Positions 1 through 7,665 of a stretch of 64,000 nt of DNA are shown here, in pieces. The translations under genes were made by a program, and so were the position numbers. Numbering within the stretch: position 1 is the first letter of the stretch; each line of letters begins with the position of its first letter. The DNA comes from Streptomyces sp. CB01373 (GTDB lineage: Bacteria > Actinomycetota > Actinomycetes > Streptomycetales > Streptomycetaceae). The stretch lies in contig NZ_NNBK01000009.1 in assembly GCF_002803075.1 (NCBI RefSeq), positions 225,704 to 289,703 on the forward strand. The letters are read 5' to 3'. The notes below the pieces were generated by a model. That model saw nothing but the letters and a program-made list of their open reading frames with translations, did not search any database and was not told the origin of the DNA.

Positions 1-273
1 TACGCTGGTGACGTTGGTCATCTGGACCCGGGAGTGGTCTCCGTAGGATCCCGCGACCTCCAGGACGCTGCCGGTGATGCCGGTGATCCGGCCCTCCACG
101 AAGGCCGACTTGGGGATCGCCGGGTCGAGCGACGGCTCGGCGGCGAAGGCCGCGTCGGCGTCGAAGCCGCCGAGGGCGGACGCGCCGACGATGGTGGCGC
201 CGCTCAGCGCGGCCGCGGTGAGGAAGCGCCGGCGGCCCAGGCCGCCGCCGTCGTCCTTCTGACGGTACGTCAT
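1..273 (-). CDS. Tat-exported protein, N-terminal 91 residues only
   Basis: The reading frame is open to the left edge, so the C-terminus lies outside the window. It starts at ATG 271-273. Residues about 13-35 form a twin-arginine signal: RRRFL followed by an Ala/Leu/Gly-rich hydrophobic stretch, with a likely AFA-A-type cleavage near residue 47. After the signal comes a short segment (SAFVEGRITGITGSVLEVAG) that looks like the start of a small beta-rich domain. It sits 13 bp downstream of the cysteine-rich RlpA-like gene on the same strand and is probably co-transcribed with it. The family cannot be assigned from this fragment. The Tat motif is seen directly; the operon is inferred from spacing. 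Confidence 0.75.
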   Translation of the reverse strand, partial: MTYRQKDDGGGLGRRRFLTAAALSGATIVGASALGGFDADAAFAAEPSLDPAIPKSAFVEGRITGITGSVLEVAGSYGDHSRVQMTNVTSV

Positions 274-286
274 GACGAACTCCCCC

Positions 287-709
287 TCACTCGTAGATGT
301 AGACCGGCAGCTTGCCGGAGCTGAGGTTGCCGATCGCCGAGAAGGCGGCCGGGGTCAGGTCCAGGACGCGGTTGGTGCGGCAGGCGCCGTTGCAGCAGGT
401 GGCCTCGCCGCACCAGTCCTTGGTGCGCGGTCCGCAGTCGGTGATCGTGATGCAGACGGTGGCGCCGGAGCACTGGTGTCTGATGTTCATCACCGCACCG
501 CAGCCGCGTCTGGGGATGTTCTCGCCGCACAGGTCGGGCCGGGTGATGTTCCAGCATGCCTGTGACGCGTTCGGCCAGGCGCCGTGATTCGCGCTGGACT
601 GGCAGTTGCCGCAGGCGCCGCCGCCCGCGCTGCCGCACGGACCCCAGGAGGATCCGCAACAGAACCAGCTCGTTTCACCAGCCCATAGGCTGGTCGATCC
701 GCAAGCCAT
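287..709 (-). CDS. Cysteine-rich RlpA-like (double-psi beta-barrel) protein, no signal peptide
   Basis: 140 residues from ATG 707-709, preceded by an AGGGAG-type ribosome site; a longer upstream frame exists but lacks such a site. The C-terminal third (ITITDCGPR...VLDLTPAAFSAIG...GKLPVYIYE) matches the conserved core of RlpA/expansin-like double-psi barrels, including the catalytic-type Asp and the DLTPAAFxxI motif. The N-terminal part is packed with Cys (WFCC, PCG, ACGNC, TCCNGAC), far more than RlpA proteins normally carry, which suggests several disulphides and an extracellular home. No N-terminal hydrophobic signal is visible. It is followed 13 bp later by a Tat-signal protein, so co-export as a Tat hitchhiker is possible. 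Family call is from motifs; export route is inference. Confidence 0.7.
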   Translation of the reverse strand: MACGSTSLWAGETSWFCCGSSWGPCGSAGGGACGNCQSSANHGAWPNASQACWNITRPDLCGENIPRRGCGAVMNIRHQCSGATVCITITDCGPRTKDWCGEATCCNGACRTNRVLDLTPAAFSAIGNLSSGKLPVYIYE

Positions 710-1033
710 CGTGCCGTCTCCCTCTGTCGCTGAATGACGCGTATGGATGGGCGCGCATGCACCACGTTTTGACGAGTGCATGACAATTTCAGTGCCAGGG
801 TCGTGCGTGCAGAACACCCCCATGATGCGCCCGTCTACGCGCGTTGGCCAGAAGGCGGCGGATGTTCGGCTGTTCAATTTCGGCACCTCGGAGAGATGCC
901 CGATCCTCACTTTTCAGCCATAGATCACGACAGTTCAGCCTCTGCATCCTCAAAGGATCTTCACGGCTTTGACGTGCTCATGCTATGAATTCCTGCTCCC
1001 TCGGCCCACGAGGGACCAAGGCAAAGGAGCAAC
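710..1033. other. Divergent intergenic region, RlpA-like gene / rhs
   Basis: This 324-bp gap separates the minus-strand cysteine-rich gene from the plus-strand rhs gene. It is visibly more AT-rich than its flanks and must hold both promoters. The only clear structure is a small hairpin in the rhs leader (7-bp arms 997-1003 and 1009-1015, TCCCTCG/CGAGGGA), placed just before the AAGGAG ribosome site of rhs. I see no gene here. Confidence 0.5.
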
Positions 1034-4000
1034 ATGCTTCGCAGACCCTCACGCGTGAGGTGGGGTTCCAGACCGGGCCGCACAGCGGTGCTGCTCGCGT
1101 TGGCCATGGCCGCGGAAGCGGGAACCGTGGCGCTGACCTCCGGCCAGGCCTTCGCCGTCCCGACGCAGTCGGCGGCGGCGAGCATCGCGCCACAGGTTCC
1201 GAGCAGCTGGGGACTGAGCCCCAGCTCCGTGAACGCGTACAGCGGAGGCCGTTTCACCACCCGGGGCACACCCACGCTGTGGGCCAACGGGGTCGTCGGC
1301 GACGGGGGCACGTACAAGGCACAGTTCGAGCTGACCGCCGATCCCGCCTTCGCCGACACGACTTACTCCTACACGGGCACGTCGGCGAGCACCGCCTCCG
1401 GTGTGAACGCACTGCTCTCCGTGCCGTCGGCCAACGCCCTGCCGGATGCGAAGCATCTGCGGCTCCGCGCGCGTTCCTACGACGGCACCACCTACAGCGG
1501 CTGGACCGCTTACACCGTCTTCGCGGTCGACACGACTCTGCCCGCCGCCCCCGGCATCAGTTGCGCCGGATTCAAGGAGGGCGACTGGAACGCACCTCTG
1601 TCGAACGGGGCCACCTGCACGTTCACGACCACGGCGACGGACGGCCAGGGCTACGTCTGGGGCCTGGACGACCCCAACACCCCGCAACGGCTGGACGACC
1701 AGACCAACGGCACCGGCGGTGCCGCCAAATCCGTCACCGTGACCGCCGACCTCGGCTGGCACACCCTTTACGCACGGACCGTCGACAAGGCCGGCAACCA
1801 CTCGGCGAAGGCCACCGCCTACAGCTTCGGCGTCGGCAGCGACGGCGTCGCCCTGACGTCGCCCATGGACGGACAGCGCACCGCGCGCCGCGTCTCGCTC
1901 TCGGCGATCGGCAAGTCCGCGTACACCAACGCCGTCTACGAGTACCGGCGCGGTGAGACCGACACGTGGAAGACGATCCCGGCGTCCGACGTCACCGTCT
2001 CCTCCAGCGGTGCCGCCGTCACCTGGCCCGTTCCGGTCACGAGCGGTAAGCCGGCCACGCTGGCCTGGAAGACCACCAGCACCCTGGGCGAGGACGGACC
2101 GATCGACGTCCGTGCCAAGTTCAGCAACAGCACCGGGAGCGGCTACAGCCAGACCGTCCCCGTCACGGTGGACCGTATCGCCGGCGACGCTCCCAAGGAG
2201 GACGTCGGTCCCGGCACTGTGAACCTGCTCACCGGTGACTACTTCCTTTCCGCCGGTGACCTCTCGGTGTTCGGCCTGAGCATTTCCCGGACGGCGTCGT
2301 CGCGCCGCCCGGACGCGGGTGCCCAGCAGGAGGGGCAGGTCCCGATCTTCGGCCCCGAGTGGGTGTCCGGTGTCGTCGCCGAGAAGAGCGGCTCGACCTG
2401 GAAATACCTGCAACGGACGTCCAGCACCTCCGTCGCGGTCGTGGACGCCGACGGCAACGCGACCGGGTTCGCCGCGACCTCGGGCGGTGGTTGGTCACCG
2501 GAGACGGGATCCGGTTCACTCACCCTGACAGGCTCGCTGACCGGCTCGTTCACGCTGTCGGAGACCAGCGGCACCGTCACGACATTCGCGAAGGCGGATG
2601 GTTCTTCCTCCGTCTGGAATGTCACCACGGCCTCCCTGCCGACCGACGACTCCACGACGACGGCCGTCTCGGAGACGGTGACCAGCGGTGGCACGACCCT
2701 GGCCCGCCCCAAGTACCTGATCGCGCCGAGCGGAGCGGTGTCCGCCGCCACCTGCAGGACAACGCCGTCCGTACAGGGCTGCCGGGTCCTGGAGTTCGTC
2801 TACGCGACGTCCACCACGGCCACGTCCTCGGCGCTCGGCGACTACACCGGCCGCCTCTCGCAGATCAGGCTGTGGGCCACCGCTCCCGGTGAGACCGTGT
2901 CCAAGGCCACCACCGTCGTGAAGTACCTCTACGACAACTCGGGACGGCTGCGCGAGTCATGGGACGCGCGGCTGAGCACCCCGCTGAAAACCGCGTACAG
3001 CTACGACAGCGCGGGGCGCGTCACCACGCTCACCCCGCCCGGAGAGCTGCCGTGGACCTTCGAGTACGGCAAGGCCGGCAACAGTGCCACGGCCGGCACC
3101 GGCATGCTTCTGTCCGTGTCCCGCCCGACCCTGGCACCGGGCACCAAGTCGACGGTGAACGGAACCGCGAAGACCGACTTCGTGTACGACGTACCGCTCG
3201 GCGGCAGCGCCGCGCCCTATGCGATGGCGTCCGGCGACACCGAAACCTGGGGGCAGTACCAGGGCCCGGCGGACGCCACAGCCGTCTTCCCCGCCGACCA
3301 GGTGCCCTCGTCCCACGACGGTGGCTCCCTGACCTCCGGCAACTACAAGCGCGCGACCATCGTCTACATGGACGAGTCCGGACGTGAGGTCGACACGGCC
3401 GAGCCCGGCGGGCGCATCAGCAGCACCCAGTACGACCGCTTCGGCAACGTCGTTCGCAAGCTCACCCCGGCCAACCGTTCCCTCGCGCTCGGCCTGACCC
3501 CGGCCGACGAGAGGCAACTCTCCGAGCTGGGCATCACCGGGCTGACCAGCGCGCAGCGCGCCGAACTGCTGTCGTCCTACAACTACTACAGCAACAACGG
3601 CCTCCGTCTGCTGGAAGAGTTCGGGCCGCTGCATCGTGTGGAGCTGACGAAGGACTTCAAGAACGGCAACAAGGTCCTCCTCCCGGCGGGTACCACCGTG
3701 TCGGCCCGCTCCTGGAAGGTCAACGAGTACGACCAGGGACGCCCCACCGACGGTTCCGCCAAGGTCAAGGACCAGCTCACCATCGTCACCTCCGGCCTGC
3801 GCGTCGACGGCTACGACTCGATCCTGGCCGACAAGCGGGTCACCGTCACCCAGTACGACTGGGCCAAGGGCCTGCCCACCCTCGTGACCGAGGACGCCGG
3901 CGGGCTGGCGTTGAACACCAACAAGGGCTACGACTCCAGTGGCCGGGTCACCGGTGTCATCCTGCCGGGCGGCAACGGCAATGACGCGTCCAGCAAGGTC

Positions 4001-5890
4001 TACTCGTACTGGAAGGCGACCGGCACGGGATCCTGCCAGGGCCACCCCGAGTGGGAAGGTCTGTTGTGCTGGATGGGTCCGGCCGGTGACATCACCGGGG
4101 GCGGGAGCAACCCGAAGACCTCGGTCGACTCCACCATCACGTACGACCTGTTCGGCCAGGTGCTGAAGATGGTCGACACCTCCGGCGACAGCTACCGGAC
4201 CGCGACCCGCACCTACGACGCGGCGGGCCGCCTGGCCACCTCCCAGGTCACCGGCAACCTCGGCCAGTCCGTGCCCGCGATCACCAACACCTACGACGCC
4301 GACTCGGGCCAACTGGTGAAGACCACGTCGTCCGACGGCGGGACCATCACCCACGACTACGACAAGCTCGGCCGTCTCATCTCCTACACCGACGCCGACG
4401 GTGGCACGACCACCACGCAGTACGACGACCTGAACCGACCGGTGAAGAGCACGGACACCGCGCCGTCCACCACCACCTTCACCTACGACACATCCTTGGA
4501 CCCGCGCGGCCTGGTGACCAAGCTGACCGACTCCGTGGCGGGCTCCTTCACGGCGGCCTACGACGCGGACGGCGCGCTCACCAGCGAGAAGCTGCCCGGT
4601 GGCTACACGCTCGACCAGGCCGCCGACCCGACCGGCGCGCTCACCAAGCGCACCTACACGCGGGACAGCGACAGCACTCCCGTGTTCGCCGAGTCCGTCG
4701 TCCGCTCCGTCCATGACCAGGTCACCAGCCGGGCCTCCAACACCGCGGGCACACAGCACTACGCCTACGACGGTGCGGGCCGACTGAACACGGTCAACGA
4801 CACCAGCAACAACGGGGTGTGCACCACGCGCACCTACACGATGGACAAGCGGGCCAACCGTGTCGCCCAGGCCACCGCCTCCGCCGCCGCGTACGCCGCC
4901 TGCCCGTCCACCGGGTCGGGCGCCACGCACGCCTATGACAGCGGGGACCGGTTGGTCGACTCCGGTTACGTCTATGACGACTTCGGCCGCACCACCAGCC
5001 TGCCCGGATCCACGATCGACTACTACTCGACAGACCTGGTCCGCCAGCAGACGACCGGCAACAAGCGCCAGACCTGGACCCTGGACTCCGACTACCGGTT
5101 CCGTTCCTGGACCGAGCAGTCGCAGTCCTCGGGCACCTGGTCGACCACCGCCACCAAGGTGAACCACTACGCGAGCGAGGGCGACTCGCCCAAGTGGACC
5201 GTAGAGGGCTCCAACGGCGATCTCACCCGCAACGTCCTGGGGATCGTCGTCGGACTGGCGGCGATCACCGGCAAGTCGGGTGACGTGAAGCTCCAGTTCA
5301 CCAACATCCACGGTGACGTCGCCATGGTGCAACCGCTGACGGCCGGTGCCACGGCGACCGTCCTCAATACGGACGAGTACGGCAACGTCACGTCCGGATC
5401 GGTGGGACGCTACGGCTGGCTGGGCGGCTACCAGCGCCCGGCGGACACTCCCTCCGGGCTGCTCCTCATGGGCGTCCGCCTCTACAACACCCAGACCGGC
5501 CGCTTCCTGTCCACCGACCCGATCTTCCAAGGCAGCGCCAACGCCTACGAATACTGCTCGGGCGACCCGGTCAACTGCCTGGACCTGGACGGACGCAGCA
5601 AGCACAACTACAACGGCCACAAGTGGCACTGGTGGGGCCTTGAGATCGACATGACGCGCAAGCGGACCGTGAGCGTCATCGACCAGCTCTGGAGCAACGC
5701 CTCCAAGGCCACGATCCTCGCCGTGCTGTTCGGAGCCATACCCGGCAGCAACATCGGCTCGGTCGTGCTCGGCGCCATCGCCGGCTACTACAGCTGGATC
5801 GCCTCGAAACTCCAGCACATGCTGAACATCCAGTCGCACGGCGTCATCCTGGACATATACCTCGGCTACCCGCGCGTGAGGCACGAATGA
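1034..5890 (+). CDS. Secreted RHS/YD-repeat polymorphic toxin (intact)
   Basis: 1618 residues, with AAGGAG 4 nt before ATG 1034. Residues 1-41 are a Sec signal (basic n-region, Ala/Leu core, AFA cleavage). Residues about 50-390 look like beta-sandwich repeats. The RHS region begins near residue 395 (VNLLTGDYFL) and runs through many YD/RHS repeats (YDSAGRVT, YDAAGRL, YDKLGRLISYTD) to the conserved core end: GVRLYNTQTGRFLSTDP followed by DPVNCLDLDGR. The 97-residue tip (from about base 5597) differs from that of the second RHS gene and carries a hydrophobic glycine-rich stretch (LFGAIPGSNIGSVVLGAIAG), suggesting a membrane-acting rather than nuclease toxin. A small membrane protein gene follows at 5959 as a candidate immunity gene. 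In RHS toxins the shell encapsulates the tip and is cleaved after the core; that is family knowledge. The tip activity is inference. Confidence 0.88.
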   Translation: MLRRPSRVRWGSRPGRTAVLLALAMAAEAGTVALTSGQAFAVPTQSAAASIAPQVPSSWGLSPSSVNAYSGGRFTTRGTPTLWANGVVGDGGTYKAQFELTADPAFADTTYSYTGTSASTASGVNALLSVPSANALPDAKHLRLRARSYDGTTYSGWTAYTVFAVDTTLPAAPGISCAGFKEGDWNAPLSNGATCTFTTTATDGQGYVWGLDDPNTPQRLDDQTNGTGGAAKSVTVTADLGWHTLYARTVDKAGNHSAKATAYSFGVGSDGVALTSPMDGQRTARRVSLSAIGKSAYTNAVYEYRRGETDTWKTIPASDVTVSSSGAAVTWPVPVTSGKPATLAWKTTSTLGEDGPIDVRAKFSNSTGSGYSQTVPVTVDRIAGDAPKEDVGPGTVNLLTGDYFLSAGDLSVFGLSISRTASSRRPDAGAQQEGQVPIFGPEWVSGVVAEKSGSTWKYLQRTSSTSVAVVDADGNATGFAATSGGGWSPETGSGSLTLTGSLTGSFTLSETSGTVTTFAKADGSSSVWNVTTASLPTDDSTTTAVSETVTSGGTTLARPKYLIAPSGAVSAATCRTTPSVQGCRVLEFVYATSTTATSSALGDYTGRLSQIRLWATAPGETVSKATTVVKYLYDNSGRLRESWDARLSTPLKTAYSYDSAGRVTTLTPPGELPWTFEYGKAGNSATAGTGMLLSVSRPTLAPGTKSTVNGTAKTDFVYDVPLGGSAAPYAMASGDTETWGQYQGPADATAVFPADQVPSSHDGGSLTSGNYKRATIVYMDESGREVDTAEPGGRISSTQYDRFGNVVRKLTPANRSLALGLTPADERQLSELGITGLTSAQRAELLSSYNYYSNNGLRLLEEFGPLHRVELTKDFKNGNKVLLPAGTTVSARSWKVNEYDQGRPTDGSAKVKDQLTIVTSGLRVDGYDSILADKRVTVTQYDWAKGLPTLVTEDAGGLALNTNKGYDSSGRVTGVILPGGNGNDASSKVYSYWKATGTGSCQGHPEWEGLLCWMGPAGDITGGGSNPKTSVDSTITYDLFGQVLKMVDTSGDSYRTATRTYDAAGRLATSQVTGNLGQSVPAITNTYDADSGQLVKTTSSDGGTITHDYDKLGRLISYTDADGGTTTTQYDDLNRPVKSTDTAPSTTTFTYDTSLDPRGLVTKLTDSVAGSFTAAYDADGALTSEKLPGGYTLDQAADPTGALTKRTYTRDSDSTPVFAESVVRSVHDQVTSRASNTAGTQHYAYDGAGRLNTVNDTSNNGVCTTRTYTMDKRANRVAQATASAAAYAACPSTGSGATHAYDSGDRLVDSGYVYDDFGRTTSLPGSTIDYYSTDLVRQQTTGNKRQTWTLDSDYRFRSWTEQSQSSGTWSTTATKVNHYASEGDSPKWTVEGSNGDLTRNVLGIVVGLAAITGKSGDVKLQFTNIHGDVAMVQPLTAGATATVLNTDEYGNVTSGSVGRYGWLGGYQRPADTPSGLLLMGVRLYNTQTGRFLSTDPIFQGSANAYEYCSGDPVNCLDLDGRSKHNYNGHKWHWWGLEIDMTRKRTVSVIDQLWSNASKATILAVLFGAIPGSNIGSVVLGAIAGYYSWIASKLQHMLNIQSHGVILDIYLGYPRVRHE

Positions 5891-5896
5891 GGGACG

Positions 5897-5926
5897 GCGT
5901 ACCCCCGCTCCGGGGCGGGGGTACGC
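5897..5926 (+). terminator. Perfect hairpin between rhs and its putative immunity gene
   Basis: Arms 5897-5908 and 5915-5926 are a perfect 12-bp inverted repeat (GCGTACCCCCGC) with a 6-nt loop, 6 bp after the rhs stop codon. There is no T-tract, so it may act as an mRNA stabiliser or attenuator rather than a full terminator. A comparable G5/C5 hairpin sits at the same place in the second RHS locus. Confidence 0.6.
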
Positions 5927-5958
5927 CCGCTCCAACACCTACAGGAGACGGCAGGACA

Positions 5959-6237
5959 ATGGGAACGTTCGATTCGGCTGTGGTCATCGTGGTCGGCCTG
6001 CTCGTGGCCGGGGCCGGGGTACTCGCCGCCGTGACGGGCCAGGCTCCCGGGTGGCTCGAGGGAACAGTCACCCGCCCGCGCGTCTGGGGTGCCGGTATCG
6101 CGCTCCTGGGCCTGTTCGCCGTGTCCGTGAGCCGCCCGCTCCTGTCATGGGCACCGGCAGGCGCGGCCATCGGCGAGGTGACCCGGGCCGGCTTGATCCT
6201 GATCGGTCTGGCGCTGCTGTGGCGGGGACGGAGCTGA
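5959..6237 (+). CDS. Small membrane protein, candidate immunity protein for the upstream RHS tip
   Basis: 92 residues from ATG 5959, with AGGAG about 13 nt upstream; a longer in-frame start at 5887 would run through the hairpin and is disfavoured. Three hydrophobic segments are visible (about residues 6-28, 41-55 and 65-88), ending in a basic LLWRGRS tail. No known family is recognised. Its position directly behind the RHS tip, same strand, matches the usual toxin-immunity order, and a membrane immunity protein suits a membrane-active tip. Function is inferred from position and topology only. Confidence 0.6.
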   Translation: MGTFDSAVVIVVGLLVAGAGVLAAVTGQAPGWLEGTVTRPRVWGAGIALLGLFAVSVSRPLLSWAPAGAAIGEVTRAGLILIGLALLWRGRS

Positions 6238-6304
6238 GCACAGCCGGGACCAGACTGATCCGTCGGTGACACGGCCTCACGCGACCTCGTCGGTCCGAAC
6301 CGCC

Positions 6305-6341
6305 GCCGGGTCCTGCCTCTCAGTGAGAGGCAGGACCCGGC
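6305..6341. terminator. Bidirectional terminator hairpin
   Basis: A 17-bp perfect stem (6305-6321 with 6325-6341) and a 3-nt AGT loop lie between two convergent genes, the RHS immunity candidate (plus) and the acyltransferase (minus, stop at 6346). Confidence 0.85.
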
Positions 6342-6345
6342 TTGT

Positions 6346-7665
6346 CTATCCGCGGTGGGAGGCGGCCCGTCCCTTGGCCGGCTTGCGGGACGAACCGTCC
6401 GGCCACAGCTGTGGCTTGCGCTTGGCTGCCACGTCCTCCATCCAGCCGAACCAGACGACGCAGCCGCCGATGAGCAGCCAGCTGAGGCCGAGAAGGGGCC
6501 AAGAGCTGCGCAGGAGCCAGGCGAAGTGCTCCTCCAGCACGCCGATGTCCCACAGCCTGTCCCACATGGCGGAGGCGGCGAGGATGCAGACGTTGTGCCA
6601 CAGGTAGATGGTCACCGCTCGGGAGTTGAGCAGTGTGATCAGCCGGTCGAAGGGGCGCAGCCGGCGGGGCCACTGCGACCAGGACGGGCTGATGTGCAGA
6701 AGCAGCAGCACCGCCGCGAAGGACCACAGGCACTGGGCGAACGCGATGTCGTCCATGTCGTGCCCCTCCCTGAAACCGTGCGAGAGCGCGTACCAGAGTC
6801 CTAGGCACGCGATCGCCGGAACCACGGACGGGACGATGTAGCGGGGGAGGCGCTGCAGGACGCCTTGCTGGTAGGCCATGCCCAGGATCCAGCAGGCGCC
6901 GAAGGTGCTGAAGTCGGTGAGTGCGGTCGTCAGGCGTTCGCCGGGCAGGTGGAGGTGGCCGAACTCGAACGCCGCCGCCAGGGCGATCGGCGAGGCAATG
7001 GTCACCCACGGCAGTGCGCGCAGAGCCTTGAGGAAGAGCGGGGACAGCAGGACGAACCAGAGGTAGGCGCGGATGTACCACAGGGGTATGCCGATCTCCG
7101 AAGCCCAGTCGTCCCCGAGGAGGCCGTGCAGACCGTCGGCGTACGGCGGATCGCTCAGCGGAACGATCCAGTACGTGAGGTGGAACCACCACCAGCCGGG
7201 GTGCCCGTCGCTGTTCGGACCCCAGCCCTGCAGCACCATGCCGCCCACACCGATCGCGCCGAGCAGCCACAGCGGCGGCAGCAGACGGCGCATCCGGCCG
7301 CGAATGACCTGGACGGGCGGACGCTTGAGGGAGCGGGCCATGAGGTTGCCCGCCAGGGCGAACATCACTCCCATGGACGGGAAGACCACCGGCAGCCAGG
7401 CCCAGCCCATCAGGTGGTAGAGGACGACGCGGAACAACGCGACCGCGCGGAGGAAGTCGAAGTAGCGGTCGCGGGCGGGGCCGCCGGGGGGCTGCTCCGC
7501 CGGTGCCGGCCGGGCGGGGTCGTCCGCCGCGTGCGGCAGGGTACGTGCGGTCACGTGCGAGGCTTCCTCGGTCGTCGGCGTCGGAACGGACGACGTCGGC
7601 CAGGGCGTCGGAGGAGGCGTCGGCCGCGGAGGCGTCGCCTGGTACTCGAACGGCGGATTCGACAT
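6346..7665 (-). CDS. Acyltransferase 3 family membrane protein
   Basis: 439 residues, last gene of a three-gene operon; its ATG overlaps the stop of the deacetylase/synthase gene by one base (TGATG), so it is probably translationally coupled. After a Pro-rich N-terminus (residues 1-65) the DRYFDFLRAVALFRVVLYH motif matches the start of acyltransferase 3 (OafA/WecH-like) domains, with the catalytic-type His in the first membrane segment. About ten hydrophobic segments follow, and WLWHN-like chemistry is seen in IYLWHN near residue 350. Such enzymes acylate exported or membrane-linked sugars. The operon context suggests O-acylation of the polysaccharide made by the neighbouring synthase; substrate and acyl donor are not shown by the sequence. 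Confidence 0.85.
   Translation of the reverse strand: MSNPPFEYQATPPRPTPPPTPWPTSSVPTPTTEEASHVTARTLPHAADDPARPAPAEQPPGGPARDRYFDFLRAVALFRVVLYHLMGWAWLPVVFPSMGVMFALAGNLMARSLKRPPVQVIRGRMRRLLPPLWLLGAIGVGGMVLQGWGPNSDGHPGWWWFHLTYWIVPLSDPPYADGLHGLLGDDWASEIGIPLWYIRAYLWFVLLSPLFLKALRALPWVTIASPIALAAAFEFGHLHLPGERLTTALTDFSTFGACWILGMAYQQGVLQRLPRYIVPSVVPAIACLGLWYALSHGFREGHDMDDIAFAQCLWSFAAVLLLLHISPSWSQWPRRLRPFDRLITLLNSRAVTIYLWHNVCILAASAMWDRLWDIGVLEEHFAWLLRSSWPLLGLSWLLIGGCVVWFGWMEDVAAKRKPQLWPDGSSRKPAKGRAASHRG

Noticed and set aside
985..1956. Arg-rich open frame overlapping the start of rhs
   Set aside because: It is out of frame with the recognised signal peptide and RHS sequence; composition is typical of a shadow frame.
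2957..5938. Antisense open frame of 993 codons opposite the rhs gene
   Set aside because: Val/Gly/Arg-rich product without motifs; the RHS frame is clearly the coding one.
5887..5958. Longer start for the candidate immunity protein
   Set aside because: It would translate through the 5897-5926 hairpin and gives a Pro/Gly-rich leader; ATG 5959 has an AGGAG site.
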